Source of the DNA: a virus
DNA length: 39,187 bases
IMG/VR virus record: IMGVR_UViG_3300030333_001790
Span: 1 to 39,187 of that record
Direction: 5' to 3' (one strand)
Positions within the stretch are counted from its first letter, which is position 1, and each line of letters starts with the position of its first letter. The notes under the pieces were generated by a model that had not been told where the DNA came from, searched no databases, and saw only the letters and a program-made list of their open reading frames with translations. Shown here one piece after another: positions 9,201-16,892 of the stretch. Both the position numbers and the translations under genes were made by a program.

Positions 9201-12200
9201 TATAACTTAGTTCCAGTAAATAAAACATTAAATTCATCACTCAAAACTGAAATCATTAGAGATACAGAAAATATTAAAAATTCTAATTCTGCTACATTAA
9301 GTCCTAGTGTTTTGACAGGTGCTCATTCTCTAGTAGGAGTTGGAACCACAACATTTTCATTTGTATCTCCTCACCTTCCTCAAAAATTAGAGTATGTCTC
9401 ATCTGATGGTGTATTATCATATGTTACTAATTCTAAGAATGTTGAAGGAGCTATATCTAATGTTCAAGTTGAAGATAGAGGATATCAATATAGAACTCTG
9501 CCTGGAATAAGCACCATAATATCAGAAAATGGTAATAGTGCTATCCTAGAAACTAGAGGAAGATCCATTGGACAAATAAGTAAAACAAATATTCAAGATA
9601 TTGGTTTTGATTATTCTGCAGATAGAACACTTAGACCTGAAGCCAACATACCACAGTTAATTAAATTAGATCTTCTTACATCATTAGATTCTATTGGTAT
9701 TACATCTGTTGGTAACAATTATCTAGAAGCTCCTGATTTGGTTCTTTTAGATGGGTTAACAAATAAAGAAGTTGGAGATGTTGATTTAGAATATAAACTA
9801 GGTGACACTCAAGTTAGTATTTTGAGTAATACTAAAACATTGAATAATGTTACTCCTAAAATTATACCTACTAGCAATTCTAATGGATTTACTATTAATA
9901 GTATAGATTATGATGATGGAAATAAAAATGTAACATTAACAATTGGAGCTAGTTTTAGTAGTGCTGCAGATTACCCATTTGAGGTGGGTAAGAAGGTCAT
10001 GATTGAGGGTGTTAGTGTTGGAGTAGGTAGTACTGGTAGAGGATTTAATAGTGAGAATTATGATTTTAAATTATTTGAAATTCTAGCAACAGATCCTAAT
10101 ATTGGTGGAACATTAGGAACAGTAAGATATAACCTATCAAATATCATAGCAGATGGTGAAACTCCAGGTACTTTCCAACCCAATCTTTCATCAGCTAAGA
10201 TAGTGGCTGAAAAAGACTTTCCAATTTTTGATATCAAATTAAAGGTTGATGAATTTGAAAAAGGTGAGGATGTTGTTTCTGGATCTAAGAGAGGATCTAT
10301 ACAATCTTGGAATAATTCCTATGGTTATCTTAGAGTATCCTCAACACAAAATTTTGAGATTGGAGAATCCTTTATAGGAGAGTCTTCAGGAACCAGAGGA
10401 ACTATAACAGAAGTTTTAGTGGATAATTCTTTATATGATATTAATTCATCCTCCATAGTTCAAGAGGGTTTTCAAAATAACACTGGATTCTTAAATAGTA
10501 ATTTACAAAGGATATTTGATAGTGATTACTATCAGTATTTCTCATATTCTTTAAAATCAGAATGCGAATTTGATAAGTGGAATGAACCAGTCTCTGCTTT
10601 AAATCATACTGCAGGATTTAAAAAATTTAGTGATTTAATCATAAAAAATGAAGTAGGGGTGGGAATAGTAACTTCTCAATCAGAAACTAAATTTGAAGTT
10701 ATCAATGATTTGATATCTGTCATGGATATGAACACAGTATTTGATTTTGACTTAGTAAGAGAAAAAACCTTAACTATTGATTCTAAAGTCATATCTGATG
10801 AATTAGTTTTTGATTCTAAGATCTTAAAAGATTTTAATGAGTCTATTGGTAATAGAGTATTGACTATTGATGATATTAGTACAGATTTCAATAGTAATGC
10901 TAGAACAGACGCTTTCCAATCTGTTGATAGTTTTACTTTAGCAGATGTAAGATATAGAAAATATATTGCTTACATAAGAGATAAAAGATTTACTAAGGAA
11001 AGACAAATTTTGTTAGTTTCTGCTCTTCATGATGATGTTGGTAATATTTTCCTCAATCAGTATGGTAGAGTTGAAACCAACACTGACTTAGGTGAATTTG
11101 GTGGTGATTTAGGTGCATTTGATATGGATGTGGCAGGTGATGATGGAAGATTACTATTCTTCCCTAAAAAGTTTAAATTCAACAATTATGATGTTTCTAA
11201 TGTTGCATTTAATATTTCTGAAAGTGTTGCTGGTGTTGGATCTACTGGATTAGGTGGTATTGTTAATATTGTTAGTAGCACTGCTACCATACCCTTAGGA
11301 ATCACCACACAATATAATATAGTATCTTTTGCTACCACTTACAGAGGGTCAAAGATATTAGTAGCATATGCTGCTAGTGATGCATCATACTGGGAACATG
11401 ATGAGATAACTTTGGTTCATGATGGAACTAATGTAGATTTGGTGGAATATGGTCAATTAACAACATCAAATGTTGGTAGTGCATCTGGTGAACCTGGTCT
11501 TGGAACTTATAGTGCATATATTGCTGGTGGTAGAGTTAATTTAGATTTGCACCCAACAGTAAGCACAGCAAGCACATATGTTGCTAATACAATTCATGTG
11601 GACTTTGGAAATGCTTCATCTGCTGGTATTGGAACCACATCATTAAATACTTCTCAATTAGATTCAAAAGTTACTTCTATATCTGCTAGTGGATCACCAT
11701 CTGCTACTACAGTGGCATCATATGAATCTGAAACCTTTAATGGTGCTTATTACATTGTAAGTGTTGAAGATACCACCAATAGTCAATATCAAATATCTGA
11801 AGTCATATGTGTTGATGATGGCACTGAAACATATGTTACTGAATATGCTATCAATCAAACTAATGCCAATCTAGGTGATTTTAGTGCTGCTATTTCTGGA
11901 GACTTTACTAATCTTACGTTCACTCCATTAGCAAGTGCAAATGTTCAGGTTAGAGTATTCCAAGCTGCTTTAAGACTAGTAAATGAAGCAAGTAATGTTA
12001 CTGAGATAGATTTAACTAATGCTACTATTGATACTGGATTTGGTGCTTATACTGCTACTGAAACTGATGTTAAGAGAGCATTTGAACTTAAGCATAGACA
12101 GTTACCAATATTCAAGAGAGACTTTGTTGGTAGTGCTACCACAACAGTTGATTTAGTTGAAGATACAGTTAGAATACCTGATCATTACTTTGTGACTGGA

Positions 12201-15200
12201 GAAAAGTTAAATTACAGATATACTGGGTCTGGAACTACTTCTGCAATCATAATTGAAGAACAAGCAATAACTGGATATGGCACTACAGATAAGTTACCAG
12301 ATGAGGTTTATGCTATCAAGGTTGATGATTCTACTCTCAGATTAGCTACTTCTGCAGAAAATGCATTAAAAACAAATCCTACTTATTTGGATATCACTGC
12401 AGTTGGTGTTGGAACTTCTCACTCCTTTACTTCTAGCAAACAAAATTCAAGATGTATATTGAGTATTGATAACGTAATTCAATCTCCAATAGTCTCTACT
12501 TCTGTTACTACAACCATTAGTGCTGATGTATCTTCTACCACAGATAAAATTAAGTTATCAGGTATCACATCTATAACTGGTGGTGATATGTTAAAGATTG
12601 GTAGTGAGATTATGAAAGTTAATTCTGTTGGATTGGGTGCTACTAATGTTCTTCTTGTCACTAGACCTTGGATGGGAACAGAAGTAACAACTCATAGTGA
12701 TGGATCTTTAGTCACCAAAGTAGATGGTGCTTTTAATATTGTGGATAGCACAGTTAACTTCTACACTGCCCCTGTTGGATTGACTCCAATTTCAACAACA
12801 ACAAATGAACCAGATGAAAGGGATTTTGTTGGTATAGCAACTCACTCAACATTTAATGCAAGAGCATTTATGAGATCTGGTATCACTGGTAGTTCTGATG
12901 AACCATATGCTGGTAACTTTATATTTGATGATATTTCTGCTAACTTTACTGGTCTAACAACTGAATTTACTCTCCAATCTGAGGGAAGTAATGTAGCAGG
13001 TTTCTCTACAAATAATGCTCTTATATTAGTCAATCAAATTGCTCAAGGACCACAAAGATTTACTGGTGGTGTATCTGTGCCTGGTGATTATACATTGATA
13101 GAGAGTGTAGGAATTACTAGTATTCAATTCACAGGATCTATTTCTTCTGTAGCATCTGATCCTAATAGTTCTAATGTTCCACTTGGTGGTGTTATTGTTT
13201 CTGTGGGATCTACAGAGGGTTTAGGATATCAACCATTGGTTGCTGCAGGTGGTACTGCAGTTGTTTCTGGATTAGGAACAATTAGTTCAATAAGCATTGG
13301 TAATAGTGGTTCTGGTTATAGATCTGGCATTCAGACAGTGGTAAATGTTGGTGTTCAAACATTAAGCACAACAGCACCTAATATTGAGTTTATTGGTACT
13401 GCTGCTATCAGTGGTGGTAATATTGTAAGTGTTGCTATTACTAATCCTGGTACTGGTTATACATCTACCAATCCTCCATTGGTTGTAATAGATGAACCAC
13501 TATCTTATAGTAATATGCCTTTGTTCTATTCTTCAAATCAATCTGGAGTAGGATCTGAAGCTAGAGCAAATGTAGTTGTTGGTTTAGGTGGTAGTGTTAT
13601 TGATTTTGAAATTACAAATCAAGGATATGGTTATGGAGAAACTCAGAAACTAACCATAGGTGTTGGTGGTTCTGTTGGTATTCCAACTGCAGGTGCTGCT
13701 GAGTTTAGAGAATTCCAATTAACTGTTCAGGAAACAGTGAGTGATAGTTTTGTTGGATTTACTGTTGGTGATTTCCAAGTATTAGATCCTCTTGATGATT
13801 TGTTTGATGGTAAAACAGTTTCATTTGCATTAAAACTAAATGGAGCACAACAAACAATTCAAGCACAACCAGGATCAAATATAGATGTTGAAGTTTTAAT
13901 ATTAGTGTTTATTAATGATATTCTTCAAGTTCCTAATGAGGGTTATGAATTTAAAGGTGGTAGTTTCATCACCTTTAAGGAAGCACCAAAAGAGGGTGAT
14001 ACATCCAAGATTCTATTCTATCAAGGAACTGGATCTGTTGATGTAACTAGTGTTGATATTTTAGAAACAGTTAAAGCAGGAGATGAATTAAAATTATATG
14101 ATCAAGATTTTTCTTTGGAAGAAAATGAAAGAACAGTTATTAGTGTTGATTCTTCTGATACTGTTTCTACTAATTTGTACGCTGGACCAGGTATTACTAC
14201 AAATGAAAGTTTCCAAAGAGCTGTAACATGGTCTAAACAAATTGAAGATAAATTTATTGATGGTCAAGCTGTTACTAAAGATAGACCACATTATGAACCA
14301 TTGATATATCCTATTACAAATATCATTCAACCTGTAGGTGTTGGATCTACTGTAATATTTGTCTCTAACATTAGAACCTTCTTTGATAATTCTAAAGAAA
14401 ATTATGATACACAAAATGATATTAGAATTATATCTCAAGATAGTTTAGTTGGAGCATCAGCTACTGCCTTTGTTTCTGTTGCTGGAACAGTCACCTCATT
14501 TGATATAACAAATCCAGGTGTTGGATACACCATAGCACCATCTGTATCTATTACAACTCCTATAGGATTAACAACTTCTCAAGGTGCTAGAGCAACTGCT
14601 ACCATAAGTGGTGTTGGAACTGTCAATGCTATCACTGTTTCTTTTGGTGGAACTACCACTGGATTTGCATATACTAGCACTGCTGCTCCATCAGTTTTAA
14701 TAGGTGAACCAAAATCTATCACATCTTTTGAAACTATTAAGGATGTATCCATATCTGGTGATTTTGGAATCATATCTGGTATTTCTACTACATCTGTTGG
14801 AGTAGCATCCACTGGTATAGTTTTTGATTTATTACTTCCAAAAGATTCTTTATTCAGAGACTCTGAAGTGGTTGGCACTGCTATCACTGTTAGTGGAATA
14901 CAAACTGGATATTACTTTACAGTCTTTAATTCTAATGTAGGTGCTTCAGTAACTTCTCTATATCAAGATGGAACTGTGGTGGGTATTGGAACATCATTTA
15001 TAGATAATGTGTATGAAGTTGCTAAAGTTTCTATTGCTCAAACTATGGGTATAGGAATTGGACTGACCTATGTTGCACAAGTAACAGTCAGTGTCCAAGA
15101 TTATAATGGATTATCTGGACTTGGACATAGTGAGTTCTTTGGAGAGTATAGTTGGGGCAGAATAGTTACTGCACCCAGAGCATCTGCTAGAACATTTAAT

Positions 15201-15296
15201 TCATATGCTGGAAATAGTGATGGTTTAGTTGGCATAACTACCTCAGCTATTATTGAAAGGATCAACCCATTAAGATCTGCAAATTACAACACATAA
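3291..15296 (+). CDS. giant 4001-residue virion structural protein in the gp7 position
   Basis: Its position between gp6 and gp8 is that of T4 gp7 (a wedge protein of 1032 residues), but I see no clear gp7 sequence beyond the N-terminal region, where residues 1-60 look like a conserved baseplate attachment segment. The rest is a mosaic of beta-type repeats. These include: two E-I/Y-x-G 'surface' modules near residues 80-130 and 305-365 and a third near 3080-3150; about eight HG-x-x-TGD modules from residue 580 to 2990; about a dozen GSGYT-type repeats; a YHYH-like domain at about 1215-1345 (GWAYDGAPIYGPYG at 1222-1235, tetrad replaced by YAYF at 1306-1309); and two copies of the DGTN module near 2700-2870. 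No signal peptide or membrane segment is visible. The stop overlaps a late promoter motif. It is probably a very long peripheral baseplate or fibre-like protein. Confidence 0.8.
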   Translation: MSDNTRVKISSVVKNQLPDFIRADFPLAGEFLDQYYTAIENQGSTLDLLQNIDQYIKIDELVDLVDSTTLSSNVGITNDVIDVKSTIGFPKTYGLLEIDDEIITYTGITTNSFTGCARGFSGITSYRSINKPDCLVFSQSGIATHSTDTTVKNLSVLFLKEFFKKVKKQITPGFEERQLSSGIDKRLFIKQSKDFYSSKGTDQSFEILFRALYGKDVEVIKPRDFLFIPSNADYKVSKQLVVEAIEGDPQDLINRNLFQDNVFNFPKANGAISGVEKITRGDKTYHRLSLDFDFNLDSISGDFSIHPSTKLVTSVSVGATVLNVDSTVGFGTTGTLIADYIDGSSSTINYTSKSLNQFYGCTGIDQNISSTQDLRIDSFAYGFSGRGTEDIVKVKVTGVLSRLNYEFGASFYNEVGNIIEPKGLGSVSKSQVTENLFSNISATYNVGSIELIDSSNFTYKLNLINNHDFKSGDDALIDGLSCEIISLISSKEVLIKGSGELDENRSYKIQRLLSNAKLSNYPDASIFTTNVQNSYLDQGCVYIASPSIPSYFNDALDIRETDIKFSGSFVEDTEITINNHGLITGDNVTYVNGGDDNKLDIDESEYFVKKVDINTIKLSKSSANISNDIFVTFSGTVTDNKFELTRFAQKSIQSQKLIRKIDTPVSALVNKPTPRGKIGILANGVEILNYKSNDVVYYGAIEEIPVTSGGDNYDVINPPILDITDGVGVGASAYCEVQGSVERIDVVDGGFDYLDVPTIKVSGGNGSGCIAFANLIQKDHSLTFDSTETGGSVNLTNNTIGFTTFHKFRDGELVTYITDKQTAISGLTTNAPYFCSIKDSTTVSLHNNFSDAISGISSVNLTAFGVGIQELKCAIQKRVVSSISIGSSGSGYTNKLTSVTSSGINTATGIINIPNHGYKTGELIRYDSKSTPIIGLSTLTDYYVTAVDGGSFKLSAVGVGSTPATFHVRNKEYLQLFSGGSGIHEFNYPPVTVSLTGHIGVSTLSGQDFNASLRPVVRGFIKSVYIESGGIGYGSSDVINYNRQPTFTPKSGKNAQLIPIISIDGKLTEVIVLNAGTEYNSPPDIKLVGKGKGTKIIPILKGGSIESVKIINAGIGHTSTDANITVTSNGSGAKFFSNPKTWTINSVERLIQNDQITTDDGIVSNGISDEYGLQYSHLYAPRKLRQSVVVKKAVGDKEVFVADLDLQEDIEQVSVTHSPIIGWAYDGAPIYGPYGFTRASGGPIKILESGYSPTISSVRPNPLTATGEQVYSEGFFVEDYVFSEDKDLDEHNGRFCKTPEFPNGVYAYFAPINSTVNDDEGAFKNFRRPQFPYFIGNSYKHEPIEFNFKSTSNQDLLDLNKTNFVRNTGPYNFLLEDTSYDFLINPSNIHKQRTLVTSTTSGVIDSVGINTGGSRYKVGDEVVFEDAGSSGYGAKASVKFIQGKTINQVSAGFTEFSNVEFVLGKYAGQFVGYTTVPHSFHAVENVFVSGLSTAGIKNNSSKIIGVSTDTFKLFKSVDASSSTGIVTYFNLDSVSSIRENDILGIGTEQVKVLNIENDLSRIRVIREHNSTVGSAHTANSLISQKPRNFSFSSPTKLENADLRLNKELYFNPVESVGLGTLSGVGIGSTLSFSNPGTGISEIFIPTKSVFIKNHGLLTGDALTYSTNAGAAVSVSTDGIDGFALSQGQTVFAARLSKDLIGIATSRVGLGSTGSFVGIDSTTTVSTLFFIGIGTGVSHSFKTNYDNVLTGSVSRSSVTVSTSSTHGLKVNDDIVLNIQPGITTTIKVAYNDYNRRLVIDPRTFASGDVSIGNDTITIARHGYNSGQKVIHTATTSSGGLVDNRIYYVAVIDKNTIKLSNNYYDAIHLEPKVINITSASAGTISPINPPIKLERNETVVFDLSDSSLSFVDGGVSYSAFDFNLYDDSNLSNLFVTSGKTDDFNVVKTGGVGINANSSLTIKNVDQIDKVLYYNLVPVNKTLNSSLKTEIIRDTENIKNSNSATLSPSVLTGAHSLVGVGTTTFSFVSPHLPQKLEYVSSDGVLSYVTNSKNVEGAISNVQVEDRGYQYRTLPGISTIISENGNSAILETRGRSIGQISKTNIQDIGFDYSADRTLRPEANIPQLIKLDLLTSLDSIGITSVGNNYLEAPDLVLLDGLTNKEVGDVDLEYKLGDTQVSILSNTKTLNNVTPKIIPTSNSNGFTINSIDYDDGNKNVTLTIGASFSSAADYPFEVGKKVMIEGVSVGVGSTGRGFNSENYDFKLFEILATDPNIGGTLGTVRYNLSNIIADGETPGTFQPNLSSAKIVAEKDFPIFDIKLKVDEFEKGEDVVSGSKRGSIQSWNNSYGYLRVSSTQNFEIGESFIGESSGTRGTITEVLVDNSLYDINSSSIVQEGFQNNTGFLNSNLQRIFDSDYYQYFSYSLKSECEFDKWNEPVSALNHTAGFKKFSDLIIKNEVGVGIVTSQSETKFEVINDLISVMDMNTVFDFDLVREKTLTIDSKVISDELVFDSKILKDFNESIGNRVLTIDDISTDFNSNARTDAFQSVDSFTLADVRYRKYIAYIRDKRFTKERQILLVSALHDDVGNIFLNQYGRVETNTDLGEFGGDLGAFDMDVAGDDGRLLFFPKKFKFNNYDVSNVAFNISESVAGVGSTGLGGIVNIVSSTATIPLGITTQYNIVSFATTYRGSKILVAYAASDASYWEHDEITLVHDGTNVDLVEYGQLTTSNVGSASGEPGLGTYSAYIAGGRVNLDLHPTVSTASTYVANTIHVDFGNASSAGIGTTSLNTSQLDSKVTSISASGSPSATTVASYESETFNGAYYIVSVEDTTNSQYQISEVICVDDGTETYVTEYAINQTNANLGDFSAAISGDFTNLTFTPLASANVQVRVFQAALRLVNEASNVTEIDLTNATIDTGFGAYTATETDVKRAFELKHRQLPIFKRDFVGSATTTVDLVEDTVRIPDHYFVTGEKLNYRYTGSGTTSAIIIEEQAITGYGTTDKLPDEVYAIKVDDSTLRLATSAENALKTNPTYLDITAVGVGTSHSFTSSKQNSRCILSIDNVIQSPIVSTSVTTTISADVSSTTDKIKLSGITSITGGDMLKIGSEIMKVNSVGLGATNVLLVTRPWMGTEVTTHSDGSLVTKVDGAFNIVDSTVNFYTAPVGLTPISTTTNEPDERDFVGIATHSTFNARAFMRSGITGSSDEPYAGNFIFDDISANFTGLTTEFTLQSEGSNVAGFSTNNALILVNQIAQGPQRFTGGVSVPGDYTLIESVGITSIQFTGSISSVASDPNSSNVPLGGVIVSVGSTEGLGYQPLVAAGGTAVVSGLGTISSISIGNSGSGYRSGIQTVVNVGVQTLSTTAPNIEFIGTAAISGGNIVSVAITNPGTGYTSTNPPLVVIDEPLSYSNMPLFYSSNQSGVGSEARANVVVGLGGSVIDFEITNQGYGYGETQKLTIGVGGSVGIPTAGAAEFREFQLTVQETVSDSFVGFTVGDFQVLDPLDDLFDGKTVSFALKLNGAQQTIQAQPGSNIDVEVLILVFINDILQVPNEGYEFKGGSFITFKEAPKEGDTSKILFYQGTGSVDVTSVDILETVKAGDELKLYDQDFSLEENERTVISVDSSDTVSTNLYAGPGITTNESFQRAVTWSKQIEDKFIDGQAVTKDRPHYEPLIYPITNIIQPVGVGSTVIFVSNIRTFFDNSKENYDTQNDIRIISQDSLVGASATAFVSVAGTVTSFDITNPGVGYTIAPSVSITTPIGLTTSQGARATATISGVGTVNAITVSFGGTTTGFAYTSTAAPSVLIGEPKSITSFETIKDVSISGDFGIISGISTTSVGVASTGIVFDLLLPKDSLFRDSEVVGTAITVSGIQTGYYFTVFNSNVGASVTSLYQDGTVVGIGTSFIDNVYEVAKVSIAQTMGIGIGLTYVAQVTVSVQDYNGLSGLGHSEFFGEYSWGRIVTAPRASARTFNSYAGNSDGLVGITTSAIIERINPLRSANYNT

Positions 15297-15299
15297 ATA
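15292..15299 (+). promoter_or_regulatory. late promoter-like CATAAATA before gp8
   Basis: One mismatch from TATAAATA. The TAA stop of the giant gene (15294-15296) lies inside the motif. The gp8 ATG is 18 nt downstream. Confidence 0.5.
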
Positions 15300-15317
15300 A
15301 CTAAAAAAATAGTTCAA

Positions 15318-16886
15318 ATGTCAGCAATTATAACTGATCAACTTAGAATATTGAATGCGAAGAATTTTGTTTCTGCTGCAACTTCTTCAGTAAATTCATA
15401 TTATTCTTTTGTTGGACTGCCTAATGCTACTAATTATTCCCCAACTTGGGAATCCAATCCTCCTGCTCCAAAAGATAGTTTTGATCAGGAAAATGATTAC
15501 TGGGATACTATGGTAGCTTTGAAGAAGATAACTTCTTCTGATGTGCGTAGAGTGGTTACTAAACACACATGGGCATCAGGTATAACTTATGATATGTACA
15601 GAAGTGATATCAGCAGAACAAATACTTCTAAACCATCTGGAGCTACTAACATATATGCAGCAAAATATTTTGTAGTAAATGAAGATTTTAAGGTTTACAT
15701 ATGCTTGCAAAATGGAACAGATCCAGAAAATTTATCAGGTAGACCATCTCTAGATCAACCAACATTTACTGATCTTGAACCAAAAACAGCAGGAGACAGT
15801 GGTGATGGTTATATATGGAAGTATCTTTATACAATCAAACCAGGTGATATTTCCAAATTTGATTCTACTAATTTTATGCCAGTTCCTACTGATTGGGAGA
15901 CAGGCACAGAGGATGCTGCTGTTAGAGATAATGCAGCTACTAGTGGTCAATTAAAAATTGCTACCATTATCAATAGAGGGTCTGGAATAGGAACTGCAAA
16001 TAGAACATATACTGGTGTGCCTATTAGTGGAGATGGATCAGGAGCAGAGGCAACCATTGTTATTAACAATGATGCTAAAGTAGAATCTATTAATATAGCA
16101 AAAGGTGGATCTGGATATACATATGGAACTGTTGATTTAGTTAAAGGAGGAGTTCCTACTGGAACAACAGTGCCAGTTTTTAATGTAATTGTTCCACCTC
16201 AAGGTGGACATGGAGCAGATATTTATAGAGAATTGGGAGCAACTAATGTATTGATATATTCTAAAATAGAAAATGATAATGAAAATCCTGATTTTATCAC
16301 TGGCAACCAAATTGCTAGAATAGGAGTAGTAGAAAATCCTCATGCTTTTGAATCTAATGCAAACTTAACTTTATCTAAAGCAAGTGCTCTTTATGCATTG
16401 AAATTAGTTGGAGCAGGTTTTACCACTGCTACTTTTGATCTAGATGGTGAATTTACTCAAACTATAGGAATAGGATCTACTGCTGTAGGAAGAGTTGTTT
16501 CTTATGATCAAGTAACTGGTGTATTGAAATATTGGCAAGATAAAAGTTTGGTTGGATTTAATAGTGATGGTTCATTAAAAACTGATCCCACATATGGTCT
16601 TTCATTGCACAGATTTACTGCTAATCCAACTAGTGGAGGAAATGTAAATATAGCTAGTAATGAAGGTACACTAGGAATAGATACTAATTTTGGAACATCA
16701 GGAAGTCCTGGTATAAGTACAGTAATAAATAATAGAAAATATTTTCTTGGACAGAGTTTTGTTCAGGGTGTTGCTAACCCTGAGGTCAAGAAATACTCTG
16801 GAAATATAATTTATGTTGATAACAGACCTTCTATAACCAGGTCTGCAAATCAAAGAGAAGATATCAAAGTTATTTTGCAATTCTAA
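15318..16886 (+). CDS. 8: baseplate wedge protein gp8, enlarged
   Basis: Baseplate wedge subunit; in T4, gp8 dimers contact gp7, gp10 and gp6. Two segments line up with T4 gp8 as I remember it. DGYIWKYLYTIKPGD (residues about 162-176) matches the DGYVWEYLFEIPPD region, and the C-terminal YVDNRPSITR ... EDIKVILQF matches YMENRPPI ... EEINILFTF. The N-terminal half also has the expected DYWDTMVALKKI region. The protein is 522 residues against 334 in T4. The extra length includes a GSGYT-type module near residues 215-285 (GGSGYTYG at about 262). It lies between the giant gene and the DUF4815-type gene, with only 6 nt before the next start. A late promoter motif precedes it. Confidence 0.88.
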   Translation: MSAIITDQLRILNAKNFVSAATSSVNSYYSFVGLPNATNYSPTWESNPPAPKDSFDQENDYWDTMVALKKITSSDVRRVVTKHTWASGITYDMYRSDISRTNTSKPSGATNIYAAKYFVVNEDFKVYICLQNGTDPENLSGRPSLDQPTFTDLEPKTAGDSGDGYIWKYLYTIKPGDISKFDSTNFMPVPTDWETGTEDAAVRDNAATSGQLKIATIINRGSGIGTANRTYTGVPISGDGSGAEATIVINNDAKVESINIAKGGSGYTYGTVDLVKGGVPTGTTVPVFNVIVPPQGGHGADIYRELGATNVLIYSKIENDNENPDFITGNQIARIGVVENPHAFESNANLTLSKASALYALKLVGAGFTTATFDLDGEFTQTIGIGSTAVGRVVSYDQVTGVLKYWQDKSLVGFNSDGSLKTDPTYGLSLHRFTANPTSGGNVNIASNEGTLGIDTNFGTSGSPGISTVINNRKYFLGQSFVQGVANPEVKKYSGNIIYVDNRPSITRSANQREDIKVILQF

Positions 16887-16892
16887 AGACTC

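Noticed and set aside
14094-14438. Open frame of 114 codons on the - strand inside the giant gene
   Set aside because: Antisense to coding sequence, very rich in Ile/Asn/Ser/Arg, no homology signal. The long forward frame explains the region.
14579-14887. Open frame of 102 codons on the - strand inside the giant gene
   Set aside because: Composition (Val/Pro/Thr/Asp) mirrors the GVGT-type repeats of the forward protein; it is a shadow of the repeat coding.
3291-15296. Possibility that the 4001-codon frame is several genes joined by sequencing error
   Set aside because: There is no internal region with loss of codon bias, no internal ribosome binding site with a new start, and the repeat modules keep one frame throughout. 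Raw reads would still be the final test.
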